DNA from: an uncultured Candidatus Melainabacteria bacterium
GTDB taxonomy: Bacteria > Cyanobacteriota > Vampirovibrionia > Gastranaerophilales > Gastranaerophilaceae
Direction: 5' to 3'
DNA length: 64,000 bases
NCBI GenBank assembly: GCA_947364235.1
Contig: CANARY010000006.1
Coordinates: 62,001 to 126,000 of the forward strand
Shown: in pieces, positions 15,861 through 25,630 of the stretch
Position numbering within the stretch: the first letter of the stretch is position 1
Layout: each line of letters begins with the position of its first letter
Position numbers and translations under genes: made by a program
The notes under the pieces: model-generated
What the model saw: only the letters and a program-made list of their open reading frames with translations
Told to the model about the DNA's origin: nothing
Databases searched by the model: none

Positions 15861-17627
15861 TTATAATTTTTCTGGATTTCTTAACGGAATTAATCTATCC
15901 AAATCAGAGTTTACACTAAAGTAAAATCTTGCAGTGTTTTCATTATAATCTCTTCCGAGCGGGAAGCCTACACCAACTTGAGCGGTAAGCCAGTCAGTGA
16001 AGTTAATATATGTACCGCAGCCAACTGAGTGCAAGAACTGCTGAGGATAATTATAAATACCGCCGTTTTCGCCTAACCAGCCCCAATCGTAGAATACAGC
16101 GAGCTTGAGTCTTTCATCCAATTTCGGAAGAACTCTATCCATAAATGGGAATGGGAAACGATATTCAACAGTACCTGTAACACCGTAATCACCGATTAAT
16201 TCAGCCGGCTGGTAACCTCTTAATGTGTAAGGACCGCCCATCTGCATTTGTTCTGCTGCAAAGAGTTTATTAGGTGAGTACTGACCGTTAACTCTTACAA
16301 TACCCATGCTTCTGCCGAATAATCTTTGTACACGGGTTGCACCTGCAGTTGCTTTAAAGAATGTTGTATCCTGAATAGCTCCATGACCGTCACCGCCCAT
16401 ACCGAAGTCGATACCTAAATTACCAATCCAACGTCCGTAGCTATCATCAGTCATACCGTACAATCCTGAACGCCATACATTCAAATTGTAATTAGAAAGT
16501 CTTAACGGATTTCCTGCAATATTAGCAGATGTATTTGCATTTACATAATCATAACCTGTATAGAAAACCAAATCAGATTTTGCAGTTTGGATAATAGGCT
16601 GTGTTAATTTAAAGAAATAGCTTTGAGCATTACCTTTTACATTCAAAGGTTTGTAAGGACCGCCAAGTCTTACGTGTGAATCAGAAAAATCAAAAGACAA
16701 TCTTGTTCCGTAAGAAGAAACAGGGAGTGAATATCCTGCCATCCATCCAGTTGCTCCAGATGAAAGAATTGTACCGCCGTAAATCTTGTCGCCTAAACCT
16801 GTTAAGTTATCCATACCAACAAGGAATGAAACTCTTTGAGCCCCGGTGTAAGAACGGCCGTAATCATCATAACCAAAGTTAAGATTTACAGGGAATCTGT
16901 CTCTTACATTCAAAGTAATTTCTGTATTTTCTTCGCCTTCAGCCTGTCTCTCGATTTCAGTCTGAACTTGTACATAATCTTCTTTATTAATTTCTTTCAT
17001 TGCTCTTTGAAGGTTTTTAGCATTGAATACATCACCTTCTCTAAGCCCTGCTTTACCCATAATAATATGTTTTAAATACCATTCGCGAGTCCATTTTTCG
17101 CCTTCGATATTCATTTCACCGACTTTACTTTCAACAATCTTAATTGTTGCAACACCATCTACAATTCTTTGAGGCGGTACAGTTGCATAAGATGTTAAAT
17201 AACCTTTTGCACGGTATAAATTTGTTACCTTTTGGCAAACTTCCAAAAGCTCATCAAAGAAAATATCTTCGCCTAAAACTTCTAAGCCAAGCTTTTCCAG
17301 CTCTTCGTCAGAAATTTTTGTATTTCCTTCAAAATTAATATGCTGAAGCAAGAAGTGAGGATTGTATAACATACCTTCTCTTGCCTGATTTTCTTCAATC
17401 GAAGCATCATAAATCTGCTCATCTTTAGTTACATCATCAAATGATTGAATGTAGCTCTTATCAATCTGATAATGATTAATATTTTGCATTTCAGTCCTAT
17501 TGTAAGCACCAGGAGCGTATCCGCCCATTTCTGCATTCATAGGAAATACTTCTGCAAACGCTTTTGGCATAGCCAAAATACAAAGTAATGCAAGTGTGTA
17601 ACTTATTTGTTTCTTCATAGTTTCCAT
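15861..17627 (-). CDS. Omp85-superfamily outer-membrane protein, TpsB/ShlB-like
   Basis: 588 aa. Signal peptide (residues 1-~25). POTRA domains at ~90-165 (FLLQHINFEGNTKISDEEL) and ~165-250. A C-terminal 16-strand barrel carries the loop-6 motif LRGY near residue 470 and alternating aromatic strands to the end. It probably exports a partner exoprotein across the outer membrane; BamA has five POTRAs, so two favour a TpsB role. No TpsA partner is adjacent. A second ATG three codons in (MKKQ) is an equally good start. It shows that the cell has an outer membrane. Confidence 0.85.
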   Translation of the reverse strand: METMKKQISYTLALLCILAMPKAFAEVFPMNAEMGGYAPGAYNRTEMQNINHYQIDKSYIQSFDDVTKDEQIYDASIEENQAREGMLYNPHFLLQHINFEGNTKISDEELEKLGLEVLGEDIFFDELLEVCQKVTNLYRAKGYLTSYATVPPQRIVDGVATIKIVESKVGEMNIEGEKWTREWYLKHIIMGKAGLREGDVFNAKNLQRAMKEINKEDYVQVQTEIERQAEGEENTEITLNVRDRFPVNLNFGYDDYGRSYTGAQRVSFLVGMDNLTGLGDKIYGGTILSSGATGWMAGYSLPVSSYGTRLSFDFSDSHVRLGGPYKPLNVKGNAQSYFFKLTQPIIQTAKSDLVFYTGYDYVNANTSANIAGNPLRLSNYNLNVWRSGLYGMTDDSYGRWIGNLGIDFGMGGDGHGAIQDTTFFKATAGATRVQRLFGRSMGIVRVNGQYSPNKLFAAEQMQMGGPYTLRGYQPAELIGDYGVTGTVEYRFPFPFMDRVLPKLDERLKLAVFYDWGWLGENGGIYNYPQQFLHSVGCGTYINFTDWLTAQVGVGFPLGRDYNENTARFYFSVNSDLDRLIPLRNPEKL

Positions 17628-17675
17628 ATTCCTAAATTATATTATTATTGGGTCGTTATATATTGTACATTTGAC

Positions 17676-17704
17676 ATTATATTTCAATTAAAAATGCAAA
17701 ACAA
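17676..17704 (-). promoter_or_regulatory. Promoter of the TpsB-like gene
   Basis: -35 TTGTTT (17704-17699), 17-bp spacer, perfect -10 TATAAT (17681-17676). A TTTGTTACAAT motif lies just upstream (17718-17728). Confidence 0.7.
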
Positions 17705-17760
17705 ATATTATTGCCAATTTGTTACAATATATTAACTTAACTATACAATTATTTTACCGT

Positions 17761-17792
17761 ATTCGTAAACTTTTGTAAAGATATTTACGAAT
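17761..17792. promoter_or_regulatory. Inverted repeat ATTCGTAAA/TTTACGAAT
   Basis: A perfect 9-bp dyad with a 14-bp centre in the divergent region, just upstream of a TATAAA (17799-17804) of the next gene. Likely operator. Confidence 0.5.
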
Positions 17793-17859
17793 GAACGTTA
17801 TAAATCCTTCAAATGGTGGAATAAAAAAAGTATAAATAGTTAAATTTTAGGAGTGAATT

Positions 17860-18162
17860 TTGGTAGCTGCAATACGCGCAATACATTCTTACGAAGATCC
17901 TGAGTATTTAAAAATACTCTCAGAGCTTATAAAGCTTGGAATTGCGCCGAGCGGGAATAAAAATATCGATAAAGGCAAGCTTGAACAGGCAAAGATTGAG
18001 CTGGTACAAAAAATTCAAACTAAGCATCAGGAAGAAGAGAAGCAAAGTTTACAAGTCCAGCCTCTTGAAGGAATACAAGAAAGCCAAAGAACACAGATGG
18101 AAGAAGAACGCCTTGGAGCAATGAACGTTGCAGAGCTTAATCGTTTATATTTCGGAATATAA
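17860..18162 (+). CDS. Small helical protein, unknown
   Basis: 100 aa beginning at TTG with AGGAG 7 bp upstream. The middle is a charged, Gln/Glu-rich coiled-coil-like helix, followed by MNVAELNRLYFGI at the C-terminus. No signal peptide or enzyme motif. Transcribed alone, divergent from the TpsB-like gene, with its own terminator. Confidence 0.6.
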   Translation: MVAAIRAIHSYEDPEYLKILSELIKLGIAPSGNKNIDKGKLEQAKIELVQKIQTKHQEEEKQSLQVQPLEGIQESQRTQMEEERLGAMNVAELNRLYFGI

Positions 18163-18188
18163 AAAAGGTGCGTTTATCGCACCTTTTT
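18161..18188. terminator. Bidirectional terminator
   Basis: 11-bp perfect stem AAAAAGGTGCG/CGCACCTTTTT, 5-nt loop, between the small gene and the convergent hyf-like operon. Confidence 0.9.
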
Positions 18189-18189
18189 C

Positions 18190-18924
18190 TTATTTTTTAC
18201 TTATAAAATCAAGTACACCGTTTATAAATGTTAACGGGTGAACCGGACATCCCGGAATATACAAATCTATCGGATATTTTTCTAAGAATTCTCTGTTTAA
18301 TTTTGAAGAATTTTGAAAAACTCCGCCTGAAATTGCACAAGCGCCTGCTAAGATTACAATCTTAGGGTCAGGAGTAGATTTATAACAGTCTTCTAGTGCA
18401 TAAGCCATATTCTCAGAAATCGGTCCTGTAATTACCAGCCCGTCTGCGTGCCTTGGAGAAGCAACAAAATCGATTCCGAACCTTCCCATATCAAAATTAC
18501 AATTCGAACAGGCATTAAGTTCCATTTCGCATCCATTGCAGCCTGCTGCTGAAACCTGCCTTAATTTCAAAGACTTAGAAAAGACCCTTTTAATTTCTTT
18601 TCTGCATTCAACAGCTGCTTTTTCGAATTCCTCCGGTGTCATTCCTTCTTTAATCACAAGTTTTTCACGTGAAGTTGAAGAAAGTTTGTAGTAATTACTA
18701 AACTGAACAGATTCACACTTACAAGCACCGCAAAGTGTGCATTTGCCCATATCTATTGAAAGCGGATTAGCTTTAAGTGCACCGGTTGGACATACGCTTT
18801 CATCAACATCACCGCACTGCTTCAAAATAGGAAAGCCTCTGAATTGGCTTCTCATTGGAGCATTTGGAATGTCAGGTATAAACTGATTTCCTTGAAAATA
18901 TTTAAGTTTTATTGTATCAAACAT
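18190..18924 (-). CDS. hyfI: Hyf/Ech-like small subunit (NuoB family) fused to a ferredoxin domain
   Basis: 244 aa. The N-terminal ~95 residues form a short ferredoxin-like domain with one evident cluster (CTLCGACKC plus an upstream CP). The C-terminal part is NuoB/HycG-like and keeps all ligands of the proximal [4Fe-4S] cluster: CNGCE, C in GACAISGG and C in PGCPVHP. It would pass electrons between ferredoxin-type carriers and the large subunit at the membrane. Last gene of the operon, 91 bp after the large subunit. It combines what are separate HyfH- and HyfI-type proteins in E. coli. Confidence 0.85.
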   Translation of the reverse strand: MFDTIKLKYFQGNQFIPDIPNAPMRSQFRGFPILKQCGDVDESVCPTGALKANPLSIDMGKCTLCGACKCESVQFSNYYKLSSTSREKLVIKEGMTPEEFEKAAVECRKEIKRVFSKSLKLRQVSAAGCNGCEMELNACSNCNFDMGRFGIDFVASPRHADGLVITGPISENMAYALEDCYKSTPDPKIVILAGACAISGGVFQNSSKLNREFLEKYPIDLYIPGCPVHPLTFINGVLDFISKK

Positions 18925-19015
18925 TTTTATTACCTCTTATCCAGTAGTTTTTCTTTGAAGAACACTTAAATGTCGTTTGTGTTCCGAACAAATATATTAG
19001 CCCTTATATTTACCC

Positions 19016-20479
19016 CTATAAGTCGTTTCCGCAATATGACAGATTGAAACTCTTGTTACAGAGCGGGAAGTCTGAAACTCCGTTATTTCTTACTGCCATT
19101 GCAAGCATATACCAGTTATTAAATGACGGATCTTTCATTTTGTATCTCAAAAGCTCGCCATCAGCTCCAGTAACCGCTATATGAACAATTTCACCTCTCC
19201 ATCCTTCTGTCATTGAAACAACAAAAGAATTTTGAGCAAGCTGTTTATTCGGTGTAATTTTCATAGGCTCAACAGCGTATTCTTTCAATTTTGCAAGTAA
19301 TTTTTTAATTATTTGCATAGATTGTTTTATTTCTTTATATCTGAGCTTAAATCTTGAATGAACATCGCCTGTCGCTTTAAACGGTTTTACAACATCAAGA
19401 GAAGTGTACCATTTATCGTTAAAATCAAATCTTGTATCAATATCTACACCTGAAGAACGTGCTGCCATACCGACTGCGCCAAGAGACTTAGCAGTTTCCA
19501 TATTAACCACGCCTGTTCTTTCCATTCTGGAAATACAAGACGGCATCTTAAGCATAACTTTCGTAGTTCTATCAACTGTTTTAGCAACCTCGTCAAGCAT
19601 ATCAACAATTTTTGCTGCCATTTTTTCATCAATATCGAAATTAACTCCGCCAACATTGATTAACCCCCTGCCAAAACGGCTTCCAGAGATTTCAAGCAAA
19701 GTATTAATAACAAGAGTTCTTGTGATACCAAAAATAGAAGCGCCCATCAGATAAGCCATATCACCTGCAATCGCACCCATATCCCCGATATGAATTGCAA
19801 TTCTTTCCATCTCTAAAGCTACGCGTCTGATGATTTGAGCTTTTGAAGAAACAGCTGTTTCTGATAAAGCTTCCATAGCTTGAGAATAAGCCATATTATA
19901 CCCTATAACAGAGTCACCGCATACAGATTCTGCAAGCCTGTTATTATATCCTTTAGCTTTCAAGAAAAGCTCTTCTGCTCCTCTGTGCTGGTATCCAAGC
20001 ATAATCTCCAAATCATAAACTTTTTCTCCAAGACACATAAATCTAAAATGCCCCGGTTCAATTACACCTGCGTGAATTGGTCCAACTGCCACCTGGTGGA
20101 TATCTTCACCTTTCATTTCAAAGAAAGGGTATTTATCTTGGTTATTGCGTACCGGCTTCAGCCAAGGGTGATTAAGAGGTTCAATACCAAATTCTTCATA
20201 AAATTCTCGTTCAAAAATATGGAACGCAGGAATTTTTTGAGTGAATGATTCATAAGACTTCATCTCTGGAGTAAATAAAGTTGAAGTAATATAAAGCTTA
20301 CCAACTTTATCATCTGCCATTACAACATAAAGTCTTACATTTGCAAATTCTTGTTTACCAAAGAAACCAACAACACGCATTTTCATTTTTTCTACATCTA
20401 AACGAATTTCTTCAATTGAAATTGTTGGAATGTCCAGTGCATTTATTTTTCTATTATTTTCTGTAATTATCCAATTCAT
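19016..20479 (-). CDS. hyfG: Hyf-like large subunit (NuoC+NuoD fusion) lacking most Ni-Fe ligands
   Basis: 487 aa. The N-terminal NuoC-like part (~1-130) is followed by a NuoD/HycE-like part with YQHRGAEELF. In real [NiFe] hydrogenases two motifs bind nickel. Here CxxC is CGDS (in ESVCGDSVIG) and the C-terminal DPCxxC is replaced by LSYCGNDL. At most one canonical Cys ligand remains, so hydrogen chemistry is unlikely. This resembles the Ehr (energy-converting-hydrogenase-related) complexes known from other bacteria. The neighbouring subunits are complete, so the complex is probably functional with a different redox reaction. Confidence 0.85.
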   Translation of the reverse strand: MNWIITENNRKINALDIPTISIEEIRLDVEKMKMRVVGFFGKQEFANVRLYVVMADDKVGKLYITSTLFTPEMKSYESFTQKIPAFHIFEREFYEEFGIEPLNHPWLKPVRNNQDKYPFFEMKGEDIHQVAVGPIHAGVIEPGHFRFMCLGEKVYDLEIMLGYQHRGAEELFLKAKGYNNRLAESVCGDSVIGYNMAYSQAMEALSETAVSSKAQIIRRVALEMERIAIHIGDMGAIAGDMAYLMGASIFGITRTLVINTLLEISGSRFGRGLINVGGVNFDIDEKMAAKIVDMLDEVAKTVDRTTKVMLKMPSCISRMERTGVVNMETAKSLGAVGMAARSSGVDIDTRFDFNDKWYTSLDVVKPFKATGDVHSRFKLRYKEIKQSMQIIKKLLAKLKEYAVEPMKITPNKQLAQNSFVVSMTEGWRGEIVHIAVTGADGELLRYKMKDPSFNNWYMLAMAVRNNGVSDFPLCNKSFNLSYCGNDL

Positions 20480-20522
20480 AGTTACCTTCTTTTTTATTTC
20501 TATTTACCTCTAAAATTTAACT

Positions 20523-21950
20523 CTAGAAGCCTTGAACTGCCGCTATAATCATTTCAGTCAAACCTAGCGGCATGTAAATACCTATTACAAACGCTAAAAT
20601 CAACAATACAATTTGCGGAGCGTACATTGTCCAAGAAAGTTTTTTCTCTGTATTAACTTCACTTTCTTTAGGAGAAGAAAACGCCATCTTAATTACAGCT
20701 TTTCCTAACCCGTAAAGAACAATCGTAAGCAGCAACAAGAACAAGCCGCTCAATAAGTAGTGACCTTTGAGAAACATAGTTTTAACAATAAAGAATTCAC
20801 TCACAAACAAAACTGAAGGAGGAAAAGCCGCTATTCCTAAGAAAGATGCAACCCAAAGCCATCCTGTTTTTCTGTCACTTTTCATCAAGCCGGTAACAGA
20901 TTTTATTTTCTTAGTTCCATAAAGTTCAAGAATATTACCGGAAGTCAAAAAGAAAGATGCTTTGATAAGCGAATGACCAATCAAATGAATCATAGCAGCA
21001 AGCATACCAACTCCGCCGAGAGCAGTTCCAATTGCAAGAATACCCATATTTTCAATTGATGAGTAAGCAAGCATTCTTTTGTAATTATTGATATGATAAA
21101 CAAAAACTGCTGTTACAAACAAAGAAACAAATCCCATCACAAAAAGCATTATTCTTGCATAGCTGTCGCAATTTGCAGCTGTCATAACTCTAAAAACATT
21201 TACAATCATCAAGAAAGCTGAGTTCAACAGAGTTGCTGAAAGTAAAGCAGAAATCGGTGACGGAGCTTCTGCGTGAGCATCCGGAAGCCAGAAATGAACT
21301 GGAGCCAGACCCATTTTTGTACCAATACCAAATAATATAAACACAAACGCAAGCTTTAACCAGAAAGGGTTGAAAAGTGATGCGTTGTTCAGCAAATCTG
21401 AATAGAAAAGTGAATTTAAATTACCTGTTGCAATTGTTAAAAGAATAATACCAACAAATGCAAGAGCAATACCAATTGAGCAGATAAAAACATATTTCCA
21501 AGCTGCTTCAATTGAATGTTTTGTTTTGTGGAAATAAATCAAATAAGCACTTGCTAAAGTAGTGCCTTCAATAAATACCCACGCAATACCTAAATTTGTA
21601 CTCAAAATTGCACCTGTCATTGAGAAAACAAAGAACATTACCATATAAGTATAATGTCTGAGTTTTCTTGTAAGAGCTGATGAGTTTTTCAAATATCCGT
21701 TGTTATAAACCGCAACTGCAAGAAAAACAATTGACATAACCATTAAAAAGATTTTATTAGTATCATCAACTGCAAAAAACTTGCAAGGTTTAAGCATTGG
21801 CAAAAAATCCCAATCCATACAATAAGCAAGTGATACAACAAAATGTAAAACTGCATACAAATTAAGCATAATATTATTTAATGCTCTATTTTTAAATATA
21901 AATAATATCAAACACGCTAAAAGCGGAAATAATAAAATTAAACTAGTCAT
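20523..21950 (-). CDS. hyfF: Hyf-like antiporter-type membrane subunit (NuoM/N family)
   Basis: 475 aa, ~14 hydrophobic helices. Conserved PxHFWLPDAHAEAPSPISALLS motif region (split: HFWLPDAHAEAP, SPISALLS) with the key lysine/glutamate helices of proton-pumping subunits. It would form a proton or sodium channel in the inner membrane. Its start overlaps the end of hyfE by 8 bp, which points to translational coupling. Confidence 0.9.
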   Translation of the reverse strand: MTSLILLFPLLACLILFIFKNRALNNIMLNLYAVLHFVVSLAYCMDWDFLPMLKPCKFFAVDDTNKIFLMVMSIVFLAVAVYNNGYLKNSSALTRKLRHYTYMVMFFVFSMTGAILSTNLGIAWVFIEGTTLASAYLIYFHKTKHSIEAAWKYVFICSIGIALAFVGIILLTIATGNLNSLFYSDLLNNASLFNPFWLKLAFVFILFGIGTKMGLAPVHFWLPDAHAEAPSPISALLSATLLNSAFLMIVNVFRVMTAANCDSYARIMLFVMGFVSLFVTAVFVYHINNYKRMLAYSSIENMGILAIGTALGGVGMLAAMIHLIGHSLIKASFFLTSGNILELYGTKKIKSVTGLMKSDRKTGWLWVASFLGIAAFPPSVLFVSEFFIVKTMFLKGHYLLSGLFLLLLTIVLYGLGKAVIKMAFSSPKESEVNTEKKLSWTMYAPQIVLLILAFVIGIYMPLGLTEMIIAAVQGF

Positions 21951-22650
21951 TGTATTCGTAATCCTTCAAATCTGATAAATGTGAAACTTCCAAATCGTCG
22001 AATTCATTGTTAATCTCTTTAACAAGCATCCCCAGAATGAACACGGCAATAAATATATCAAGTAATACGCCCAAATTTACTATAATAGGCATTTCCTTTG
22101 CAACAGAAAGCGAAAGCAGGAAAATACCGTTTTCCATTGTAATAAACCCAATAACGTTTGAAAGAACTTTGTGTTTAATTGTAATCAGCCACAAGCTTAT
22201 GATAATAATCGCACTTGAAACGCCGAAATACATAGGTGAAACAAGTTTGAAAGCCGGAGCATCAATATTAGCAATTAAAAATCCTGCAAACAAAATTACG
22301 CTTGAAATAACAAGACAGTAAAAGTGAGGAATATTCGCATCTGTATCTCTATGTGCGTGAGTTTTTTTCACAACTTTTTTAAGAAACAAAGGAATAACAA
22401 TTGCTTTTACTATTAAAGTTTCTATAACCACAAACAAGACAGCAAGAATATGTCCCATATTCATTGAAATCGCAGTCGGGCTTGAAATAATAGCCGTATT
22501 AAACCAAGGCTCTTTCACAAAACCTGATAAACATATAAAGAACAACAACCAGCCTTGTGCAATAAGCATATTGACGTGAGCAGCCAAACGGCTTGTTGAT
22601 GCGATATATATCATTGATAAACCTAATAAAATTATAAAAATGTTTTCCAT
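21943..22650 (-). CDS. hyfE: Hyf-like membrane subunit HyfE (NuoK-related)
   Basis: 235 aa, about seven transmembrane helices. The size and the FITMENGIFLLSL helix with a buried Glu are typical of HyfE, whose C-terminal half resembles NuoK. Inner membrane, part of the ion-translocating arm. It lies 6 bp after hyfC. Confidence 0.85.
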   Translation of the reverse strand: MENIFIILLGLSMIYIASTSRLAAHVNMLIAQGWLLFFICLSGFVKEPWFNTAIISSPTAISMNMGHILAVLFVVIETLIVKAIVIPLFLKKVVKKTHAHRDTDANIPHFYCLVISSVILFAGFLIANIDAPAFKLVSPMYFGVSSAIIIISLWLITIKHKVLSNVIGFITMENGIFLLSLSVAKEMPIIVNLGVLLDIFIAVFILGMLVKEINNEFDDLEVSHLSDLKDYEYND

Positions 22651-22656
22651 TCTACC

Positions 22657-23571
22657 CTACCCCCCGTAAACTCTGTAGGTTACTAATGCTAAAATAATTA
22701 ACGCCGTAATTGACATTATAAATATAAACTCAAATACGTGTGTCATTCTAAATCTTGCCATTGAAGATTCAATAGTACCAATTACAATTGAAAGAATAAA
22801 TATTATTGCAAGATAAGCTAACGCAGTTTCCCATCCGCCCAAGCTCGCAGGAATAATCAAGTTTGCAATCAAAGATTCAAATATAAGCATCTTAATTGCA
22901 GAAGCCCAAGTGATTAAACCTAAATCTATACCTGAGTTATCAAGAATCATAACTTCATGAATCATTGTCAGTTCAAGGTGAGTAGTTGGATCATCCACTG
23001 GAACTCTGCATCCTTCAATAAGCAGCATGATAAATAAAGTTACAACAGCAAGAACAACAATCAAAATTCCATATCCGCCTGCATTTTCAAGTATAAGCTT
23101 GAAGCTGTCGAAAGTATAATTCTGAGTCAAAGCTGCTATTGAAGCAAGTGTGATAAAGAAAGCAGGCTCAACAATTGTTGAAAAACAAGCTTCTCTTGAT
23201 GCCCCCATTCCTTCAAAACTGCTTCCTGTATCAAGTGCAGAAATAAGCGCGAAAAACTTGCCAAGCCCAAGAATGTAAGAAAATATTACAAACGCAAATG
23301 GAACGTTAATTATTGCATTTCCCGAAATCATAGGAACAAATAATGATGCAAAAAGCACTGATGCAAGTCCAACAACCGGAGCAAATTGAAATACCCAAGA
23401 AGTTGTTTCACTAATAACAGAACTTTTTTTCATCAATCTTATAAAGTCCCATAAAGGCTGCCATATACTTACACCTTTTCGTCCAGCCCAAAAAGCTTTT
23501 GTTTTCTTAATTACACCAATCATAAGGAAAGGTATAAATAAAAGTACTAATATATTTATTAATAAGTTCAT
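22657..23571 (-). CDS. hyfC: Hyf-like membrane subunit HyfC/HycD (NuoH family)
   Basis: 304 aa, about eight transmembrane helices. It carries RKGVSIWQPLWDFIRLMKK near the N-terminus and EGCRVPVDDPTTHLELTMIHE, the hallmark loops of NuoH/HycD that form the interface with the large and small subunits. Inner membrane. It follows hyfB by 3 bp. Confidence 0.92.
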   Translation of the reverse strand: MNLLINILVLLFIPFLMIGVIKKTKAFWAGRKGVSIWQPLWDFIRLMKKSSVISETTSWVFQFAPVVGLASVLFASLFVPMISGNAIINVPFAFVIFSYILGLGKFFALISALDTGSSFEGMGASREACFSTIVEPAFFITLASIAALTQNYTFDSFKLILENAGGYGILIVVLAVVTLFIMLLIEGCRVPVDDPTTHLELTMIHEVMILDNSGIDLGLITWASAIKMLIFESLIANLIIPASLGGWETALAYLAIIFILSIVIGTIESSMARFRMTHVFEFIFIMSITALIILALVTYRVYGG

Positions 23572-23574
23572 TTG

Positions 23575-25560
23575 TTAACCCCCAAAGTAAACCATACCAA
23601 TTATTGCCAATATCAAAAAGATAAGTCCGAACAGAATATACTGCTGAATATTACCATTTTGTATTCTCTCAAATTTTGTAAGAATTTTTTCATCCCACGC
23701 AACAAGAGGTTTTACAATATAAGCTTCTTCAATATCTTCAATCTCAAGTTCATAATAAGCTTCCTTAGGGAAAAGTTCCTTAGGCTTTTTAATATGTGAA
23801 ACTCTTTTGAACAAAGGTTTCAGAGTTGATACAAACAAGTCCGCATAAGAAGACGCTGTATACTGCATAAAGTTATTCGGTCTATCATAACCGCATCCCC
23901 AGGTTGTATGTTTTGTACTTCTCTTGTTAACAATAAATCTTGTAAACATAAGAACTCCAACAAGCACAAAGAAGATTAAGAAATACCAGCTTATTTCTCC
24001 AAGCAGCCCGACTGCACCTTCAAACACAGGAGCTGCAAATCTTACATTTGCAAACATTGAAACAGGTGATAAAACCCCTGCAATAATATATTGAGGAAAC
24101 ATACCGATAAAGAATGCAAAGAAACCTAAAACCGTCATAGGAATAAGCATCGTTTTCGGAGCATCTTCTTTTGCATTTTCAACATACTCACTTCTTGGAG
24201 CACCAAGGAACATAATTCCGGAAGCTTTTGTGAAGCAAAGCATTGCCATTGTTCCAACCATTGCAAGAGCCGCAATAGAAAGAACAAGCACAATAAATAA
24301 ATTAATTTCAGAAGCCGGAACACCTTTTATCATACCAGCATAAATTAAGAACTCGCTGATAAAACCGTTGAACGGAGGCAATCCGCAAATTGCAACTGAA
24401 CCGACTATAAATAGTAATGCTGTATAAGGCATTTTCTTAATCAAGCCGCCAAGCATTTCAATATTTCTTGTATGTGTTCTTAAATAAGCACTGCCTGCTG
24501 CAAAGAATAAAAGTTCTTTAAATATAGAATGGTTCAGAATATGAAGAATTCCGCCGGCTAATCCGAATATTGCAACAACAGGATGACCATAAGCGAGTCC
24601 AAGCATTCCAACTCCGATACCGATACCGATAATACCAATATTTTCTATACTGTGATAAGCAAGAAGTCTTTTAATATCGTGCTGGGTTATTGCATAAAGT
24701 ACACCATAAAGTGCTGATACAACAGCTATTATAAGAACTGTATAAGAAATCATTTTTGAAGGCAAACCTACAAAGAATAAAAATCTTAAAATTCCGTAAA
24801 TCCCAGTCTTAATCATCACACCGGACATAATGCCTGATACGTGGCTCGGCGCAGCTGGGTGCGCATCTGGAAGCCAGTTATGAAATGGTACAAATCCGGC
24901 TTTTATTCCAAACCCTGCAAACGCAAGTAAAAATACTATGTTTGAAAGCTCTGGATTTGCATGCAGATAATTTGTAAATGTTACAAAGCTTAAGCTATTT
25001 GAATTGATATTTAAAAGCACAAAAGCTGCCATAATAAATATTACAGATAAATGCATGTAAATAAGATATTTAATACCTGCTTTAATAACTTCTTTCTTTT
25101 CACCTTCAAATATAACAAGAAAGAAAGAAGAAAGTGACATAATTTCCCAAACAATAAGGAAGAATAATGCATTTTGAACAGTCACAACCATAAGCATTGA
25201 AGCTATAAGCATCATTAAAAAGAAACAATGCGATGAAACATTCATTCCTTTATTAAGATAAGGTTTCATGTAACCGTTTGCATAAAGAGTCCCTAAAAAA
25301 CTCATCAGAGAAATTACTATCACAAAAAACGCTGAAAGCGGGTCAATAACAAAATCAACTCCTGTCAACAAAGGAGACATGTAAATTGTTCTGCCAATCG
25401 GCATCCCTGTAAACAAAACTCCAAAAGCAGGAATAAACATTAATCCTGCTGATAAAAAAGAAAAAACTGAGCAAACTTTAAACTTCCATTGCTCTTTTAC
25501 TACAATTGAAAGCAAAGCTCCCAAAAGCAGCATCCCAAGTGATAAAAAATAAATTTCCAT
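23575..25560 (-). CDS. hyfB: Hyf-like antiporter-type membrane subunit HyfB (NuoL family)
   Basis: 661 aa, ~16 transmembrane helices. It has FVPFHNWLPDAHPAAPSHVS (the conserved lysine-helix/loop) and the KRLLAYHSIENIG motif of Mrp/Nuo antiporter subunits. A C-terminal extension ends in a final helix. First gene of the six-gene operon, directly behind a good promoter. HyfA- and HyfD-type genes are not present here. Confidence 0.92.
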   Translation of the reverse strand: MEIYFLSLGMLLLGALLSIVVKEQWKFKVCSVFSFLSAGLMFIPAFGVLFTGMPIGRTIYMSPLLTGVDFVIDPLSAFFVIVISLMSFLGTLYANGYMKPYLNKGMNVSSHCFFLMMLIASMLMVVTVQNALFFLIVWEIMSLSSFFLVIFEGEKKEVIKAGIKYLIYMHLSVIFIMAAFVLLNINSNSLSFVTFTNYLHANPELSNIVFLLAFAGFGIKAGFVPFHNWLPDAHPAAPSHVSGIMSGVMIKTGIYGILRFLFFVGLPSKMISYTVLIIAVVSALYGVLYAITQHDIKRLLAYHSIENIGIIGIGIGVGMLGLAYGHPVVAIFGLAGGILHILNHSIFKELLFFAAGSAYLRTHTRNIEMLGGLIKKMPYTALLFIVGSVAICGLPPFNGFISEFLIYAGMIKGVPASEINLFIVLVLSIAALAMVGTMAMLCFTKASGIMFLGAPRSEYVENAKEDAPKTMLIPMTVLGFFAFFIGMFPQYIIAGVLSPVSMFANVRFAAPVFEGAVGLLGEISWYFLIFFVLVGVLMFTRFIVNKRSTKHTTWGCGYDRPNNFMQYTASSYADLFVSTLKPLFKRVSHIKKPKELFPKEAYYELEIEDIEEAYIVKPLVAWDEKILTKFERIQNGNIQQYILFGLIFLILAIIGMVYFGG

Positions 25561-25601
25561 AACTACTTAATATTCCCAAAATTGTAATTTTACCAAGTAC
25601 C

Positions 25602-25630
25602 GTTATATTGCTAACAAAAACTTTTTTCAA
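25602..25630 (-). promoter_or_regulatory. Promoter of the hyf-like operon
   Basis: -35 TTGAAA (25630-25625), 17-bp spacer, -10 TATAAC (25607-25602). The expected start is ~35 nt before the hyfB ATG. The -35 is immediately preceded by a run of nine C. Confidence 0.65.

Noticed and set aside
15861-17627. Calling the outer-membrane protein BamA
   Set aside because: Only about two POTRA units precede the barrel and no bam/lpx neighbours are present; a TpsB-like role fits better.
19016-20479. Calling the complex a genuine [NiFe] hydrogenase
   Set aside because: Both nickel-binding motifs are altered; family order alone does not support hydrogen chemistry.
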